From NCBI GenBank assembly GCA_921293015.1, contig OV121082.1:21121748-21185747 (forward strand): a DNA stretch of 64,000 bases, written 5' to 3'. The notes under the pieces are model-generated. The model ran no database searches, was not told where the DNA came from, and saw only the letters and a program-made list of their open reading frames with translations. Below are positions 1 through 12,000 of this stretch, in pieces. This DNA is from Phorcus lineatus (Eukaryota > Mollusca > Gastropoda > Trochida > Trochidae). Position 1 is the stretch's first letter; each line of letters begins with the position of its first letter. The position numbers were made by a program, and so were the translations under genes.

Positions 1-238
1 ATCTTTTTACTTAAAAGACACTAAAACCAATCTATTTTGTGGATATAAAATTTTAGGAGATATTTCTTATATTTTGCATAAAGCTTTTATGTTGGCATGA
101 GACTTTATTTGAATATACAGATTATGAAGTTATATCAAGTTATCAAGTGATTATGTGATGAAGTTATAAAAGAGCTATGGCAGTACATGCATTAGTTTAA
201 CACCCAGTCTGTAGTTGATGCTATTTTGAAAATTTTTT
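1..238. other. AT-rich DNA, no feature seen
   Basis: Unique-looking AT-rich sequence upstream of the first SINE fragment. No splice-bounded open frame or repeat is evident. Confidence 0.5.
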
Positions 239-455
239 GATCAAGAAGTCCGTGGTTTGAAACCTGCCAGGGGCTCGGCAACTTTGTCTGCAGTAGAAAA
301 CTGTTCTACACACAGTCAGGTTTGGGCGCAATGCTACACTGAATTTCAGTGCAGTACCACTATGGTTCGCTAGTTCCAGCCGATGCTCGCAGGTTTCACC
401 GCAATGCACAGCCAAAATGGTGTTGCGGGCTTTCTCCCTGCACTAATACTAGCTA
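239..455 (+). mobile_element. tRNA-derived SINE (family A), copy 1, truncated
   Basis: Truncated copy of the most frequent SINE of the window. It starts inside the tRNA-like head, after the A box, and keeps a degenerate B box (ggtttgaaacc). The body shared by the other copies follows: ctcggcaactttgtctgcag, then the acagtcaggtttgggcgcaa region, then gccgatgctcgcaggtttc. It breaks off after aatactagct, so the gcggcgttaaac tail seen at 17.4 kb is missing. The minus-strand open frame across it is a by-product of the repeat. Loss of the A box means it should be transcriptionally dead. Confidence 0.85.
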
Positions 456-779
456 GACTAGAGTCTCTTACTTATTAGTTGATGAAAAAATAGATTGGAC
501 ACAAATTGCTAGGAATATTTGTATGTCTTGAATCCTGATATATATATTCATTAACTAACTGCTAAAATGTCAATCATAAAGATTCAAATATTCCAACTGC
601 CAGAGATTTGTATTTGACGACTGAAGATGAAATATTCTATGCAACTTAGAGTTAAAATTGTTATTGAATTCTTATTGTGAAAATAAACATCTGTATTGGA
701 ATAATACCTAATACACGTTTCTTTTTCAAATTTCAATGAATTCAAAAAGTGTGTTTTTTAAACGTTTATTTGCATGAAA
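456..779. other. no feature seen
   Basis: AT-rich single-copy-looking DNA without recognisable exon, RNA or repeat. Confidence 0.5.
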
Positions 780-962
780 GAAGTTTTCATGACATAATGA
801 ATGACATCAATGTCATATTCATCTTAAAACTCTGCACAAGTTGTTGAAATTCACATCTTGGATTATTTATACTAATTTTCAAACTTGTGAAGCAATTTTT
901 AAGGTACATTTTCTGCACAGTTTGTTGAAATGACCATCTTAGATTATTTATACTAATTTTTT
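780..962. repeat. local imperfect direct duplication, about 82 bp
   Basis: Two adjacent similar blocks share tctgcaca-gttgttgaaat followed by attatttatactaatttt, at about 831-880 and 913-962, offset by about 82 bp. Probably a local tandem duplication. Confidence 0.6.
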
Positions 963-1400
963 AGGTACAATTATACTTTGATGTTACAGCTTTAATTAAA
1001 AAAATAATTTGATGTTTTAACATTCCAATAAGAAACCAAGGATCGGTCGACTGAGGAAAATGCCATAGTGTATCTGTTCGACAGTTGGAAACCACTTTAT
1101 TCCTGGCTGTGTTGTGTAAACATGACATTTCCCATCTACCCCAAACTGACCAGAGATTCCACATGAAAGGAGGTTCCGAGCTCTCTAAATGAAGACCAAT
1201 TTCCTCCAAGCAGGAACTGCATGAGTCTTGTTAAAGAGATAGGTAACGAGTATACCTTTCCATCCTGAGTATGTAATACCTACATTCTTGGAGTATATAT
1301 AGACCTTGCCTATAAGTAATGAAATGGATTCAAACATGGACAAATAGAATGATGGGTTACTTCTAGATATTTTTAGATATATTCCATGTTCTTATAAACT
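963..1400. other. no feature seen
   Basis: Short open frames only, without splice-site support or recognisable protein motifs. Confidence 0.45.
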
Positions 1401-1684
1401 TTAAAGGGGCAGTAGCACATATTTTTGATAAACTTCAAAAGAAGAAGTACAAATGTACAACAATCAGTTAAGCTATAGCCTACATCAAATAATTAAAAGG
1501 TACACACACAAAAATGGCTGTCTGTGGCTTTCATTTGATGCTTGATTTTATCATATATGACTACGGAGATCTGGTTAGGTGATGAGCTGTTTTGACGCTT
1601 TGTAGAAATTACATTTGGCAAAACCTCATTATTATTGGTATAAATTTGAAGAAATAGATCAAAACCTTGCTACTGCATCTTTAA
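1401..1684 (+). mobile_element. TTAA-flanked MITE (family M1), copy 1
   Basis: A 284-bp non-coding element bounded by ttaa on both sides. The left end is ttaaaggggcagtagcaca and the right end reads, on the other strand, ttaaagatgcagtagcaa, so the termini are inverted repeats. The interior contains the block aaaatggctg found in all M1 copies. The TTAAAGGRR-type terminus with a TTAA target matches the signature described for T2/Kolobok MITEs of Xenopus. That assignment is inference, because no transposase is present. Mobilisation would need a transposase supplied elsewhere. Confidence 0.75.
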
Positions 1685-2823
1685 GAATATGTTGGTATTC
1701 AAAGGTCAAAAGGATTTTAAGCATTAAAGCCTTAAGAAACTAATGGTTATAAATTCATTATACATTGATGAACTGGTGCTCTAGTTTGGCTGTAGTTACA
1801 TCTCAACATAGACGCTTATTAGGTTAACATTTTCACAAGGCTTAATTCCTTAATACCAAGAAAAAAATGAACAAACTTTTTTGAAATAATCATTTTGAAC
1901 AGAATGGACGGATATAGTTTCTTCAGAAATATTGTATTTTTTTGCAATGGTTTCTTCCGGATGTGACAAAATTGTATGTAGTTGATGATGTTGTTTGTAT
2001 GCTTTTAATGTTTACTGAAAAAGTCATTAGTACATTTTTGTACATGATTATGTTTAGAAATACTGCATATACTATCTTTATATAAGAGTGCAAAAGCATT
2101 TTATTTTGTTTTTATATACATTCTGTATTGAAATGATATTCCAAATGAAATGTTTTAATAATCTTTCATATCAAATTAATTTGTTTTTAATTTACCAGAG
2201 AAAATGACTGACAGCTGTAAAAGTGTTTATGTTTTTGAAAATGAATCATCTTTTGGGGATTTATCAAATATTTTTAAACTTAGGTCTTTTTATATAGCTT
2301 GATGTCATAATCAAGATTAATATCCTTAATATCATCATCAGTATGTTAAATCTATGTGTGCTTTCAATTAGAAAAGATTAAAATCTTAAAATTGTTGGAA
2401 AAGACTTTAAAAGTTTCAAACTTATCTTGGTGTTCTGTAATTTTCAAGAGTTTGAGTCTTGGAGTTCAGTTAAAGACATCAACGGTTTCAAAATTATCCT
2501 GATAGTTTGACCATGTGTCCTAAAGTGAAAAACAAAATGTCTGCCTAACAACACATTTACAAGACCTAATCCCTTCGAAAGATTCAAATTTTCTGACAAA
2601 TCTGCTTCCTTACATGTAATTTAGATAACAGAATATTGAAATGAGGATTCAATAATTCTTACTTATTTATAATATTATAAATTATTATAATACATTAATT
2701 AATTCCAATTTTTTGCCAGTAATCATTTGATCGTCATATAAGTTACTCTAAACAGTAAATACTGGCAAAAGGGGTTAATGAACCAAACCTTGTTTATAAC
2801 TTTGTTGAATATTTCTAAGCTTA
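1685..2823. other. no feature seen
   Basis: Very AT-rich spacer between two MITE copies. Nothing coding or repeated was identified. Confidence 0.45.
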
Positions 2824-3124
2824 TTAAAGGGGCAGTTAAGTCATCAATTGCAAGAAAGTGTTTTTTTATCAAAAGAAGCAGTTTTCAAACAAACATAACA
2901 TATTTGGTTAAGCAACGTCAAAGGATTAAAAGGTGTTCACACGGAAATGGCTGCCAGTGGGTTTGCTAGAAACTTGATACTTTCTTCAATGACTATGGAT
3001 AATTTGGTCAAGTAATGGGGGGATTGACCTTCTGAAGATCGTGTGTTTGGCATAAACATATATCTATTGTGGACAAATTTAAAAAATACATTTTCAAAAA
3101 ACCAATATGATATTGCCACTTTAA
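2824..3124 (+). mobile_element. TTAA-flanked MITE (family M1), copy 2
   Basis: A 301-bp copy in the same orientation as the one at 1401. The left terminus is ttaaaggggcagt and the right terminus, read on the minus strand, is ttaaagtggcaat. The interior carries the diagnostic aaaaggtgttcacacggaaa block followed by tggctgccag. Both ends abut ttaa, consistent with a TTAA target duplication. The small open frames on both strands are incidental. Confidence 0.75.
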
Positions 3125-6100
3125 CCCTGTTACCTCTTGTAATCTCACGAGTCTTACGAATTTCTGGTAGTTTCTTTCACTAGTTGCAGTACTGCTGATT
3201 CAAATAAGAGGTTAATGAATCAACATGATATAAGTTATCCCTTTGTAGGTCAGATATCCAACAAGAAAATTACTATTAAAGAGGATCAATTGACCAAAAT
3301 TTTGGTTTTGGTTTTGTGGAACCTTTCAGAGGTTATTAACTCCGTTACTGCCAAGAGCCCTCTTGTAGTCTTCCCAGCACATCTCCATCTACCCTGTACA
3401 GATTATTGCCCTGTGCAACATGTTTGTGGTAAAGGTTGAGGTATCGACTCAGAAATGTTAAATGTTTCTGGGGGTGTTCTGGTTTGTGTATCAAGGTGTC
3501 GGGTGTGCTGATTGCAGTGTCGGCACCTGTAGACGTCTAGCCTACTTCGATTCAGCGCTTGTACCTCAACAGGTAGCCATATTCTTCTGGAAGTCTTGTA
3601 TTCACTGTAACAGAACCAGGCACCGTGTTCTTGAAAAGGAATCAACCTTGTCTGTTACCTCGATCTTTGACATTTTTGGGGAAATTAATTTGATAACCAC
3701 AAATTGCTTTTGATTATCGATTTGGTGAAATGTAAGCAGGGTCATATTTTCACATTTGTCAAGCAGTATTTGTGTCAGTGCTTTTTCTTCTATTTAGTCG
3801 TATCTGAAGTCATAATGTGACATGATCAAACCATTTGTCTATGAAATCACTGAATCTGGCTTTCATGAGAGAACCAGGTCGTTTTCTATATTTTTTTAAT
3901 GTGATTAAAATGAAATAAAATGGATGAGGAAATTATAAGTTAATATTGTGCAATATGATTTTTGAGACTTTTATGAAGAATTGTCTTTATTTGTCTTTTA
4001 TCTTGTAATTATGTCATATGACACACTTCCTTTTGTCTTTGTCTTCTGGAAGTAAAATTTTGAAGTTTAATTAATCTTCTTTAATATATCATTTACCTAA
4101 AAAGGTAGTCAGGATTTATCAAATTCGCTATAACAGAGTCCAAGACCTATCTGTTGGAGGTTAACGACCTTTAAGCCGTAAGCTTATTAATGGGTATCCA
4201 TGTAATTTGATATCTATACAATCATTTCTTTATTTGCTATCTGATATTTTGTCTGCGAAAATATATACACAACAAAAAAAGTTCATAACCACCCAAATAT
4301 TCAATATTTCTGCATTATGTGGATCATTTTATGAACTGTAGAATATCTTAATATTGAAAATCAGAGTGGCCCTCAACTTATATTGTTGAGTATACCTCAC
4401 ACAACATACTTGGACAGCAGATCCTATTTTTGCTTGTCATTAATGTTCATTTCATTTGCAATTCTTCAACCTCAGAAAATAAATTATATGAAGGACCTGA
4501 GGAGTTTAGAGCAGTTCTCTATTCTTATACAGCAGATTTAGACGAGATGCAAAGATGATTTTTTCAAAGAGGAGAAAAAATTCAAACTCTAATCTTTCAC
4601 CGACCATTTATCCCATATCCAATGCTTCATCTACGCCAAAACCATTTTCGCTGAGTTTGCATATTACACCATCGAAGGCTGAGTAACACTTCCAGCGCGT
4701 GCTCAGGTAGTTCCCCCAATGTGTGGTTGGTAGCTGTCAATCATTGACGTGCCTGTTATTTGTCGGGGCACGTTCCCACAACAAAAGATGAGAATTGCCA
4801 ACAAGTGTTTCGTCAGTCTTTAATGATGGCTTAAAAAAGAACTTTTTCCAATGAGCGTTAGGTTTGTCTTGATAATAGAGAAGTGTACTCTGTATTCAAC
4901 CATGAATGCGTTTCTACAGTCGTTTTTATTGTGTTTCTGTTAATAGAATTGAATTCTTCTATTGAAATATATTAGAGCGAGGACAATTTTTGGATACTGT
5001 TAACAATGATAGTACATGAAAAATGTTATTGGTATGAATTTTTTTCAAACAGTGGTAGAACATAAAATGATTTAGAGTTTGTGTCATAACTTTTGAATAA
5101 AAAGAATAATGAAGGCAGCTAAAAAATTTGATTTTATTTCATAAATTGATTTGGTTTTGAGATAATTAATTGAAGTATTTATGTTGTAATGGTATATATT
5201 CTTGTTGCATAAAATTGATTCTAGATATTTGAAAAGTACTTTTTTTAATACAGGAATAATATCTTAAGATGACATTCAAGACAGCTTTTGTAATCATTCT
5301 AAATTAATTCACACATAGAAAAATTTCCCTCAATCACATATCAATGACTTGGTGTGGTATTCACACACAAAGTTGCACTAATTTATTTCTCTTATTCTAT
5401 TTTCAAATATTATTTATTTAGCTGTGTGGCCAGACAAACAAGAAAGTGATATTTATGTGGCATTGTTGCAGACAAAAAAATAAACAAAGGGTCTGAACAA
5501 ACAATAATAATGATAAATAAACAGAAGCTCTGCATGGAGTCAGTTGCCATGATGTTTTGATGTTGATGTTGGTGTTGCATTGACCAGAGGTCAAGAATGA
5601 CCACAGGAGTTGTGTCCGAACTGACCAATTTGTTAAATGAACCTTGCTGACTGATAGATTTGATATCCTGTTGGATATGGGGTATGATATCTGTTTTTGC
5701 ATTCTATGTTTGCATTGTATGTTTGAAACAATATATTCTTTAAAAAGTTTGATGAGGAGATAATCAGGATATATTTCATCTCTTTAACTGATTTAACCTT
5801 GATGTAGGGTTGTAAACTAGAAGAATAAACAAAGTTCCTGTCAACTTAAAAAAAACGAAAAATGTTTTACGCATTTATGCATACAATTTAAAATATTGGC
5901 CATTCTTATCTTTATCAGTGTCATAGAAAATTCAAAATTGTCTTTGTAAAGAACTTCTTTTAATGGTATTGTCAGTGACCTCACAAATTTGAAAAAAGAT
6001 GAAAAACGTTAATCTTCTTGAATTTTAATTGTCGTAGAGTTAAAAAGAAGCTCCCAAAAATGTAATGTCCATGGGTTCTCATGATGTTGATGAATGAATC

Positions 6101-6299
6101 AAATGAATTTTTATAAATGCTGGTGTTGTCAACCTCTTAGAGGCTCTTGATATGTTAAAAATGCTTCTCTTTACAATCATCCTATCTTAATGGAAATTCA
6201 TGAAAATGTATAAAACATCTCAAAGCCTCACAAGTAGAAATCATTCTAAGGTTTTCTGCTCTAAACAGTTCCATGTGTAAGAGAGACAGGCCATTAACC
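3125..6299. other. mostly unique DNA, no gene recognised
   Basis: Three kilobases without a supportable exon or mobile element. The 4.6-4.8 kb part is somewhat richer in GC and holds a perfect PBX/PREP-type decamer (see 4734). Open frames up to 94 codons overlap each other on opposite strands and show no protein motif. Confidence 0.4.
4734..4743 (-). promoter_or_regulatory. PBX/PREP-MEIS type decamer
   Basis: The minus strand reads TGATTGACAG, the composite site bound by PBX with PREP/MEIS homeodomain partners. A specific 10-mer occurs by chance in a window this size roughly one time in eight, so this is weak evidence on its own. Confidence 0.2.
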
Positions 6300-7150
6300 A
6301 GATGTCTCTGTGTACACACACCAAGGGGATAAATACCCAGAGGCTGGACACACAGGCTTTCAGTTATAGAGTGGTCACTCAGGCTCTGGCCACTTACTGG
6401 ACATTGGTCAATTCATCTTGGACCACTTTCTGGCATCAGGTATATCATCTGGAGCCACTCAAAGGCATTGGTTACTTTAGCCTTAGTTATTTACAAGGCA
6501 TTGGTCACTTACCAGTACTCTTTACTTGAAATTGATACTTCCTCTTTGGTCAGTTGTTGCTATAGTTGCTTCTGGTCAAGCTATTAACTGTCATTGGTCA
6601 TCTTGGATCAAACCTCTTATTTGCTCTTTGGACAGTCAACTTAATTCTTATTCTTCTTTGGTCAGTTGTTGCTATGGTAACTTGTGGTCAAGCTATTTAC
6701 TGTTAATGGTAACTTTGGATCAAACCTCTTACTAGCCCTTTTGAGAGTCAGTGTAATTCTTAATGTAATATTTTGTGATGTTCTGGTTCAGATGCTAACA
6801 CTTTTATCAAGAACTTGCAAATTATCTATGAGAAATGTTGTATGTATTGAAATTAGTTAAATTTCAATAGAACATGTTCTTCTTCATATCAGCTTTTGAA
6901 ATGCCTCTCAGAGAAGTCACTTACTGGTCATTGGTCAGTTTGTCTTTATAATCAGCCACTTACTGACATCAAATGTTTCATCTGAGTTATTGGTCACTTT
7001 GGTCGTAGTTAATGACCGGTTGTCCAAGACATTCATAGGTATACATATCTGAGCAGTTCCTCTTGTCAAGTTCACCTCTTTGACCATTAATTCACAAGCT
7101 GGTGGTCACTTCTTCTACATAACTGAAATCTGTGGTCACTCAGTGACCTA
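6300..7150 (+). repeat. degenerate TTGGTCA-rich repeat field with a 113-bp duplication
   Basis: The motif ttggtca/tggtcact recurs many times. Within it, the segment beginning ctttggtcagttgttgctat at 6543 is repeated at 6656, and both copies continue through ggtcaagctatt and ttggatcaaacctctta. It looks like an old, eroded tandem array. The short open frames inside are repeat products. Confidence 0.6.
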
Positions 7151-7849
7151 GACTAAAATTCAATATCTAAACAATAAATCAGAAAACAATTATTTCATTC
7201 AATAAAAAAGGGAGCCTCATAAAGAGCGGTGTTCATAAGTTGATTTCAAATCTAGACCTGCTTGTCAAGATGTTTTGTTGAGTTCAAAATAGTAATAATT
7301 TCAGTCTGGGTGTTTCTGTTAGACTATTAGTGACCATGCAATCCTTCGAAAGAATATTGACCAATCAGAAAATATAAGAAAATATCTGGAACTTAATGTC
7401 CCCCTGAAAGCACGTTTATATTGTAGCTTGGATATTTTCTATTAATTGGCAACTTAGACAGGCTTGGCACTGATCAGTTCAGCATTTAAAGTTTTAATAA
7501 ATATATATTTCACATGTATGTGTAGATCCCATTGATTTGATAATACCCTTTTTTTATGAATCCATAACAAAAGATAGCTCTTCATAGACTAAATACGAGT
7601 CTTGGAGTTTAAATAAGCATTGCCACTTGATGGTACCTGAACAAACCAATGAGGCAACTTTTATCTATTTATACTGACCAACGTCTAGCCCTAACGAGCC
7701 AGTCTTACTGCCATCTGTAATTAGTGCTAATACCACAGTCGTGTGCGTGTCCAACCGGTCACTGGTAATCTGTTATTCTGGAGAACGGATACTGTAACCT
7801 GGTCTGCCTTCTGAGGGAACAGGCTTAACAGATTGTCAAATCTATTCAC
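7151..7849. other. no feature seen
   Basis: No recognisable exon or repeat. The more GC-balanced patch at 7.68-7.82 kb shows no motif I can name. Confidence 0.4.
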
Positions 7850-8195
7850 TTAAAGGGGCAGTGGTACATTTTTTGCTGAAATTAGTAGCTGAAATGAATT
7901 TCATAATTAATGTCATCAACAATTAAAAACATTTTGTCTTAGGAAAATCAACTTCAAGAATGAGTGTCCATGGTTCAGTTTAGCAACAGGAATCATTTTT
8001 TTAAATCTAAATTATAAAAGGTGTTCACATTAAGATGGCTGCAACTCATTTTTGGCTTTATAATGTGACCAGGTTTCAAAAACTATGGATAACAGGGTCA
8101 TGTAATGAGATGTTTAAAGTAATCCTAACATTCCTTTCCTTTTATTATAAATGGCATATTTTAAAAAGTATACAAATTGTCCAAAACATGCTAAA
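7850..8195 (+). mobile_element. TTAA-flanked MITE (family M1), copy 3, 3' end eroded
   Basis: Begins with the canonical ttaaaggggcagtgg terminus. It contains the family block aaaggtgttcacattaagat followed by ggctgc, in the same orientation as copies 1 and 2. The expected right terminus (actgccactttaa type) is not intact, so the end is set where similarity to copy 2 fades. Confidence 0.65.
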
Positions 8196-8984
8196 GGCAC
8201 AGTTCTTTTTGTGTATTTCTTTGGAAACAAAATTTGGAGGGGCCTTCCCATTTTCAGATCTGAACCTGTAATTGATATATGATTATTTTAAAATCCATTT
8301 GAAACATTTATTTTTGGGGGGTTCTCATCATTCCTGATAATTCTTTTTTTCAAATAGGAAATATATTTAAGTTAAGTTGATGTTAGTGAACTAATTTTGA
8401 ATCTTCTCATAGAAGAGCACTAAAAGTCTTGCTAAAAGGTTTATGTTTACCATTGTGCTTCAGTATTACAGTCACAAGACTTCCTGGACAGGACACAGGA
8501 GACTGGTACAAATATATGGCAGCACCAATATTGGATATCAGTAACTCAGTTATAGGCATCATATAATGCTCATCTTCAAAGGCAGTTATTAATATTACCC
8601 ATTGGAAGAGTTGAACTGCCCATAGAGACTTACACTTTCTGAAGTGATACCTGCAGTGTTTAAGATATCTTCGTCCAGCAGATGGCCAGTTCTACCCTCC
8701 CCCCCTCTATGTCCCCCTCCCAGGCCCCTTTGATCACTTCATACCTGTATCAAGTCTACACCTTATGTTCTCTGCATCACCACACCTGGATAGAGTAACA
8801 AATTAAAAACTTCAAATATTAAATTTCTCAGAGACCTTTATGTTTTTTGCACCACCACATCGGAATCTACAATTGTTACATTGCTCAGAGATTCAAGAGA
8901 TATTTAAAATAATCAGGTCAGTGGTTATTATATTAAACCATACGACAAGTTACATATCGAATAGCAAGATCAACTTCTCTTTTG
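8196..8984. other. no feature seen
   Basis: A C-rich stretch at 8.69-8.73 kb (cccccctctatgtccccctc) is the only compositional anomaly. No gene is supported. Confidence 0.4.
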
Positions 8985-9040
8985 TGAAAAATTCTAACGT
9001 TAAGAGTATGTGATTAATCCTTCATCAGGTTGAATTTGAG
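8985..9040 (-). ncRNA. hammerhead-ribozyme-like relic
   Basis: Read on the minus strand, the order is AAATTC, AAC, CTGATGA, AGGA, a 12-nt loop, TCTT, AACGTTA, GAATTT. AAATTC and GAATTT can pair as stem I (6 bp). AGGA and TCTT can pair as stem II (with one G-U pair) next to the invariant CTGATGA box. The usual GAAA box after stem II is shortened to AA, so the catalytic core is probably inactive. Just downstream the strand reads TTTTTCACAAAAGAAGTTGA, resembling the tail after the motif at 53.1 kb. Hammerheads of this compact kind are known in Penelope-like elements and retrozymes; membership here is inferred. Confidence 0.45.
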
Positions 9041-9045
9041 ATATA

Positions 9046-12000
9046 ACTTAATTGGATACATATAAATCGTCATTGGATATCACCATATATATCATCACTT
9101 TGTTATTACCCTAACAAAACTAAATGCATATAAATGAATAAGCATATACTCTGAAATGACATGACTTTTCCAATTAAGAAGATGTTTCCAGAAATCTTGC
9201 TGTTCCTACATACACCACTTATGAATGCCCTTCGAAGATTTTATACCAGATGATTAACGGTCATCATGATTTTGGTCTAATGTATAGGTACCTCTAGGTC
9301 TGTGGAATCTAATTGGCTCCAGAAGCTACAGCCTGGAATGTCCTGGAATGTTCCTGGTCCAGTCAGCGTGCTGTGATGATGTGGATATCTAATGCATTCT
9401 CATAGTCCAGTAGACTTTCCTAGCAGGAGGTCCAGGATTCCTCTAAAATAAGAATTTCTCAAAAATCCTTACACCAATTTTGTTAATTTATGTTTCTTCT
9501 CTTTTTTCTTTTTACCTCCTGTCCAACGGTCAATCCTCAATTCCATGTGTGGCCACAACTGTTACCTCAGATGACTTTTTGTAGAATTGCATGTGACTTT
9601 TGCAAAATGACGTGATGAGGCAAGAATCATGAAAGTAGATAGCGGCATGATTTCTTAAATTCAGTTTCTAAAGCTAGTAAGTAGCTATGTTTTTTAAATA
9701 AAAGCCAAATCTAGAAGACAGGTTAATGTATATGATGAGATTTCCTCCTGGCCTGTATAAAAAGTTGCCTTGTCAGTGCAAGATGTGACTATGACTTGAA
9801 GAGTTAAATGTGGGCCCAAAATTATCAATTTTATTAGGAGAGGAAAAAAACAAGTTTAGTCAAATATCAGGCACTTAAATCCAAGATAGCTGATGTTTAT
9901 CTGGTATTGTACTATAAGAACCTGAATACAAGAGTTTATCAAGATGTCTTGTCAAGAAGATGAATTTACGACTTCTCACGTTTTGTATGTTTTTAGTGAT
10001 TATCAAGCTAACAAAGATCTCCATACAAAAATGTGTTATAGAACTAAGACCAAATCTCTCTATCACGCTCATTCTCATATCTCATATCTCCAATCCAGAT
10101 CCAGATCCAAAATAAGGACTTGAAATATTATGAAAAAATTAAACATTTTCACTCCAACAAATATTTCCCCAATATTGTTTTACGAATGTGTTACAAGGAA
10201 ACTTTTCTTCAGGTCTTGGATGATTACAAACATTGAGAACTCATTATGGTCCAGTTTGATCAACCTAAAGATAACTCACTATCATGAAGGGTTAAGGCCA
10301 GTCAGAATGGCTGAGGACAAATAATTTCAAAGCACTCTTGTTGTAATATTTGCTCTCCAATATCATAACACTAAGAGAGCTTTTGAAATCTTGCCTCTGA
10401 AATTACTGATCCATGACCATGTACTGCTTTGGGCTCAGAATTATAAATCTCCATAAATCTACAAGGGAAATTAACCGATAAATAGTACTTTTGTGCAAGA
10501 AGACCCAGAGGAACTTTCTTCCGAAGAACAGAATTCAGAATAAGATTTCATCAACCTCAACATTTAAAAGAATTAGTCTTGTTAAAATTCTGGATCTGTC
10601 ATGGCCACTTCTGCCAGTCCCACAACCATTATTCTCAGAAACTACAAGGAGGAATATAATTCTGTTGATGACTTGTTTACGATGCTGTGACCGTCATTCA
10701 CAGTCCAACCCTACCAAGAAACACATGTAATTTTGACACAGAGCCATTGGTAGACAGTATTAACAATATATAGAGTTCCTTGGCAGCCCTCTTGGTTTTT
10801 GATGGTACTTGGACCAAACTTTCATGTTCTTCGAAATAGGAGGAAAATTCCTGATGTTTCTAATGTTCTCGTGAGCATAGTGAGGACAGTTTGGTTAGGA
10901 CTTATTTATGGTTATGTTAGTAGACTATCGGACCTGTCATTGTTTGTGATGAATCAGTTTTCTCATGCAGCGAGGAGCCGCAGTTTGGACCATGTTTATT
11001 GTAATGGGAGCAGACAATTGGAGACTTACAAGTTCTTCAAGAACAAAAGAGGCCATCAAAGAGACATATATTTGAATACCGGGGATGTAAAATTGTAGAG
11101 ACCTTTCTTGATGTCGGAGTTACTGTTCTCTTTAGAATGGAGCAAAGAAAATGATGATTTAAGACAAATATAATGCCTGTCAATTGACCCATGTTTGAGG
11201 TTAAAAATGAACAAGAGGACACCATGAAATATTTATGAAATTGATGATAAAAGCAATACACTAGTTTTTCAATAGTAAAAGCACTAAAGTGACCATAATG
11301 TTTGTTTTGGACTATTCAAAAAGGTCAATTAAGTATGAAATATGTCGATCCTGTAAGCATATTCATTATCATTCACAAGATATTGGTTAATGTATTCTTG
11401 TTCTTAATCTGCAAAGTTTCAATGTATATCTTATAATTTGATGTTGTAGTTACCTTTGATTATATTTTCATAATTTGAAATAAAAAGCATTTCTATAGTT
11501 TTAAGTTAAAATTGTTCAATATCTTTAGTCTAACTTTAGTCTGTTCATTTGATTCAATTGCTTAAACATTCAATAAAAAAATTACAAATAGAAAATGAAA
11601 GTTCATCAACCTTGGCAATTGAAAAAAATTAATACTTTAAAGATCTAAATATATTTGTTTAATACATTGATTTCCTATTTGTATAAAGGAAAGTGTCTTG
11701 TTCATTAAACAATAGTCTCTATTTAAAGTGCTTTTTATCTGATTTACAAAGAAAAGTGAAAGAAGAACTAGTTGCAGTTTTTGCAAATTTTCTTTTTCCT
11801 CATTTCCAATGTCAAAAAATCATACTATTAAAAAATATTAAATAATGAATAACAAAATTAAAAATCAATATTTAAAATAATTGGATGGACAGTTATTTAG
11901 ATATTCAACTTTTCTTTTCTAACAACAATCATTTCAGTGAATGTATAAAGAACCTATATTTAGTTTTTTATCTGATTGGAATAGAGAACCCAACATGGTT

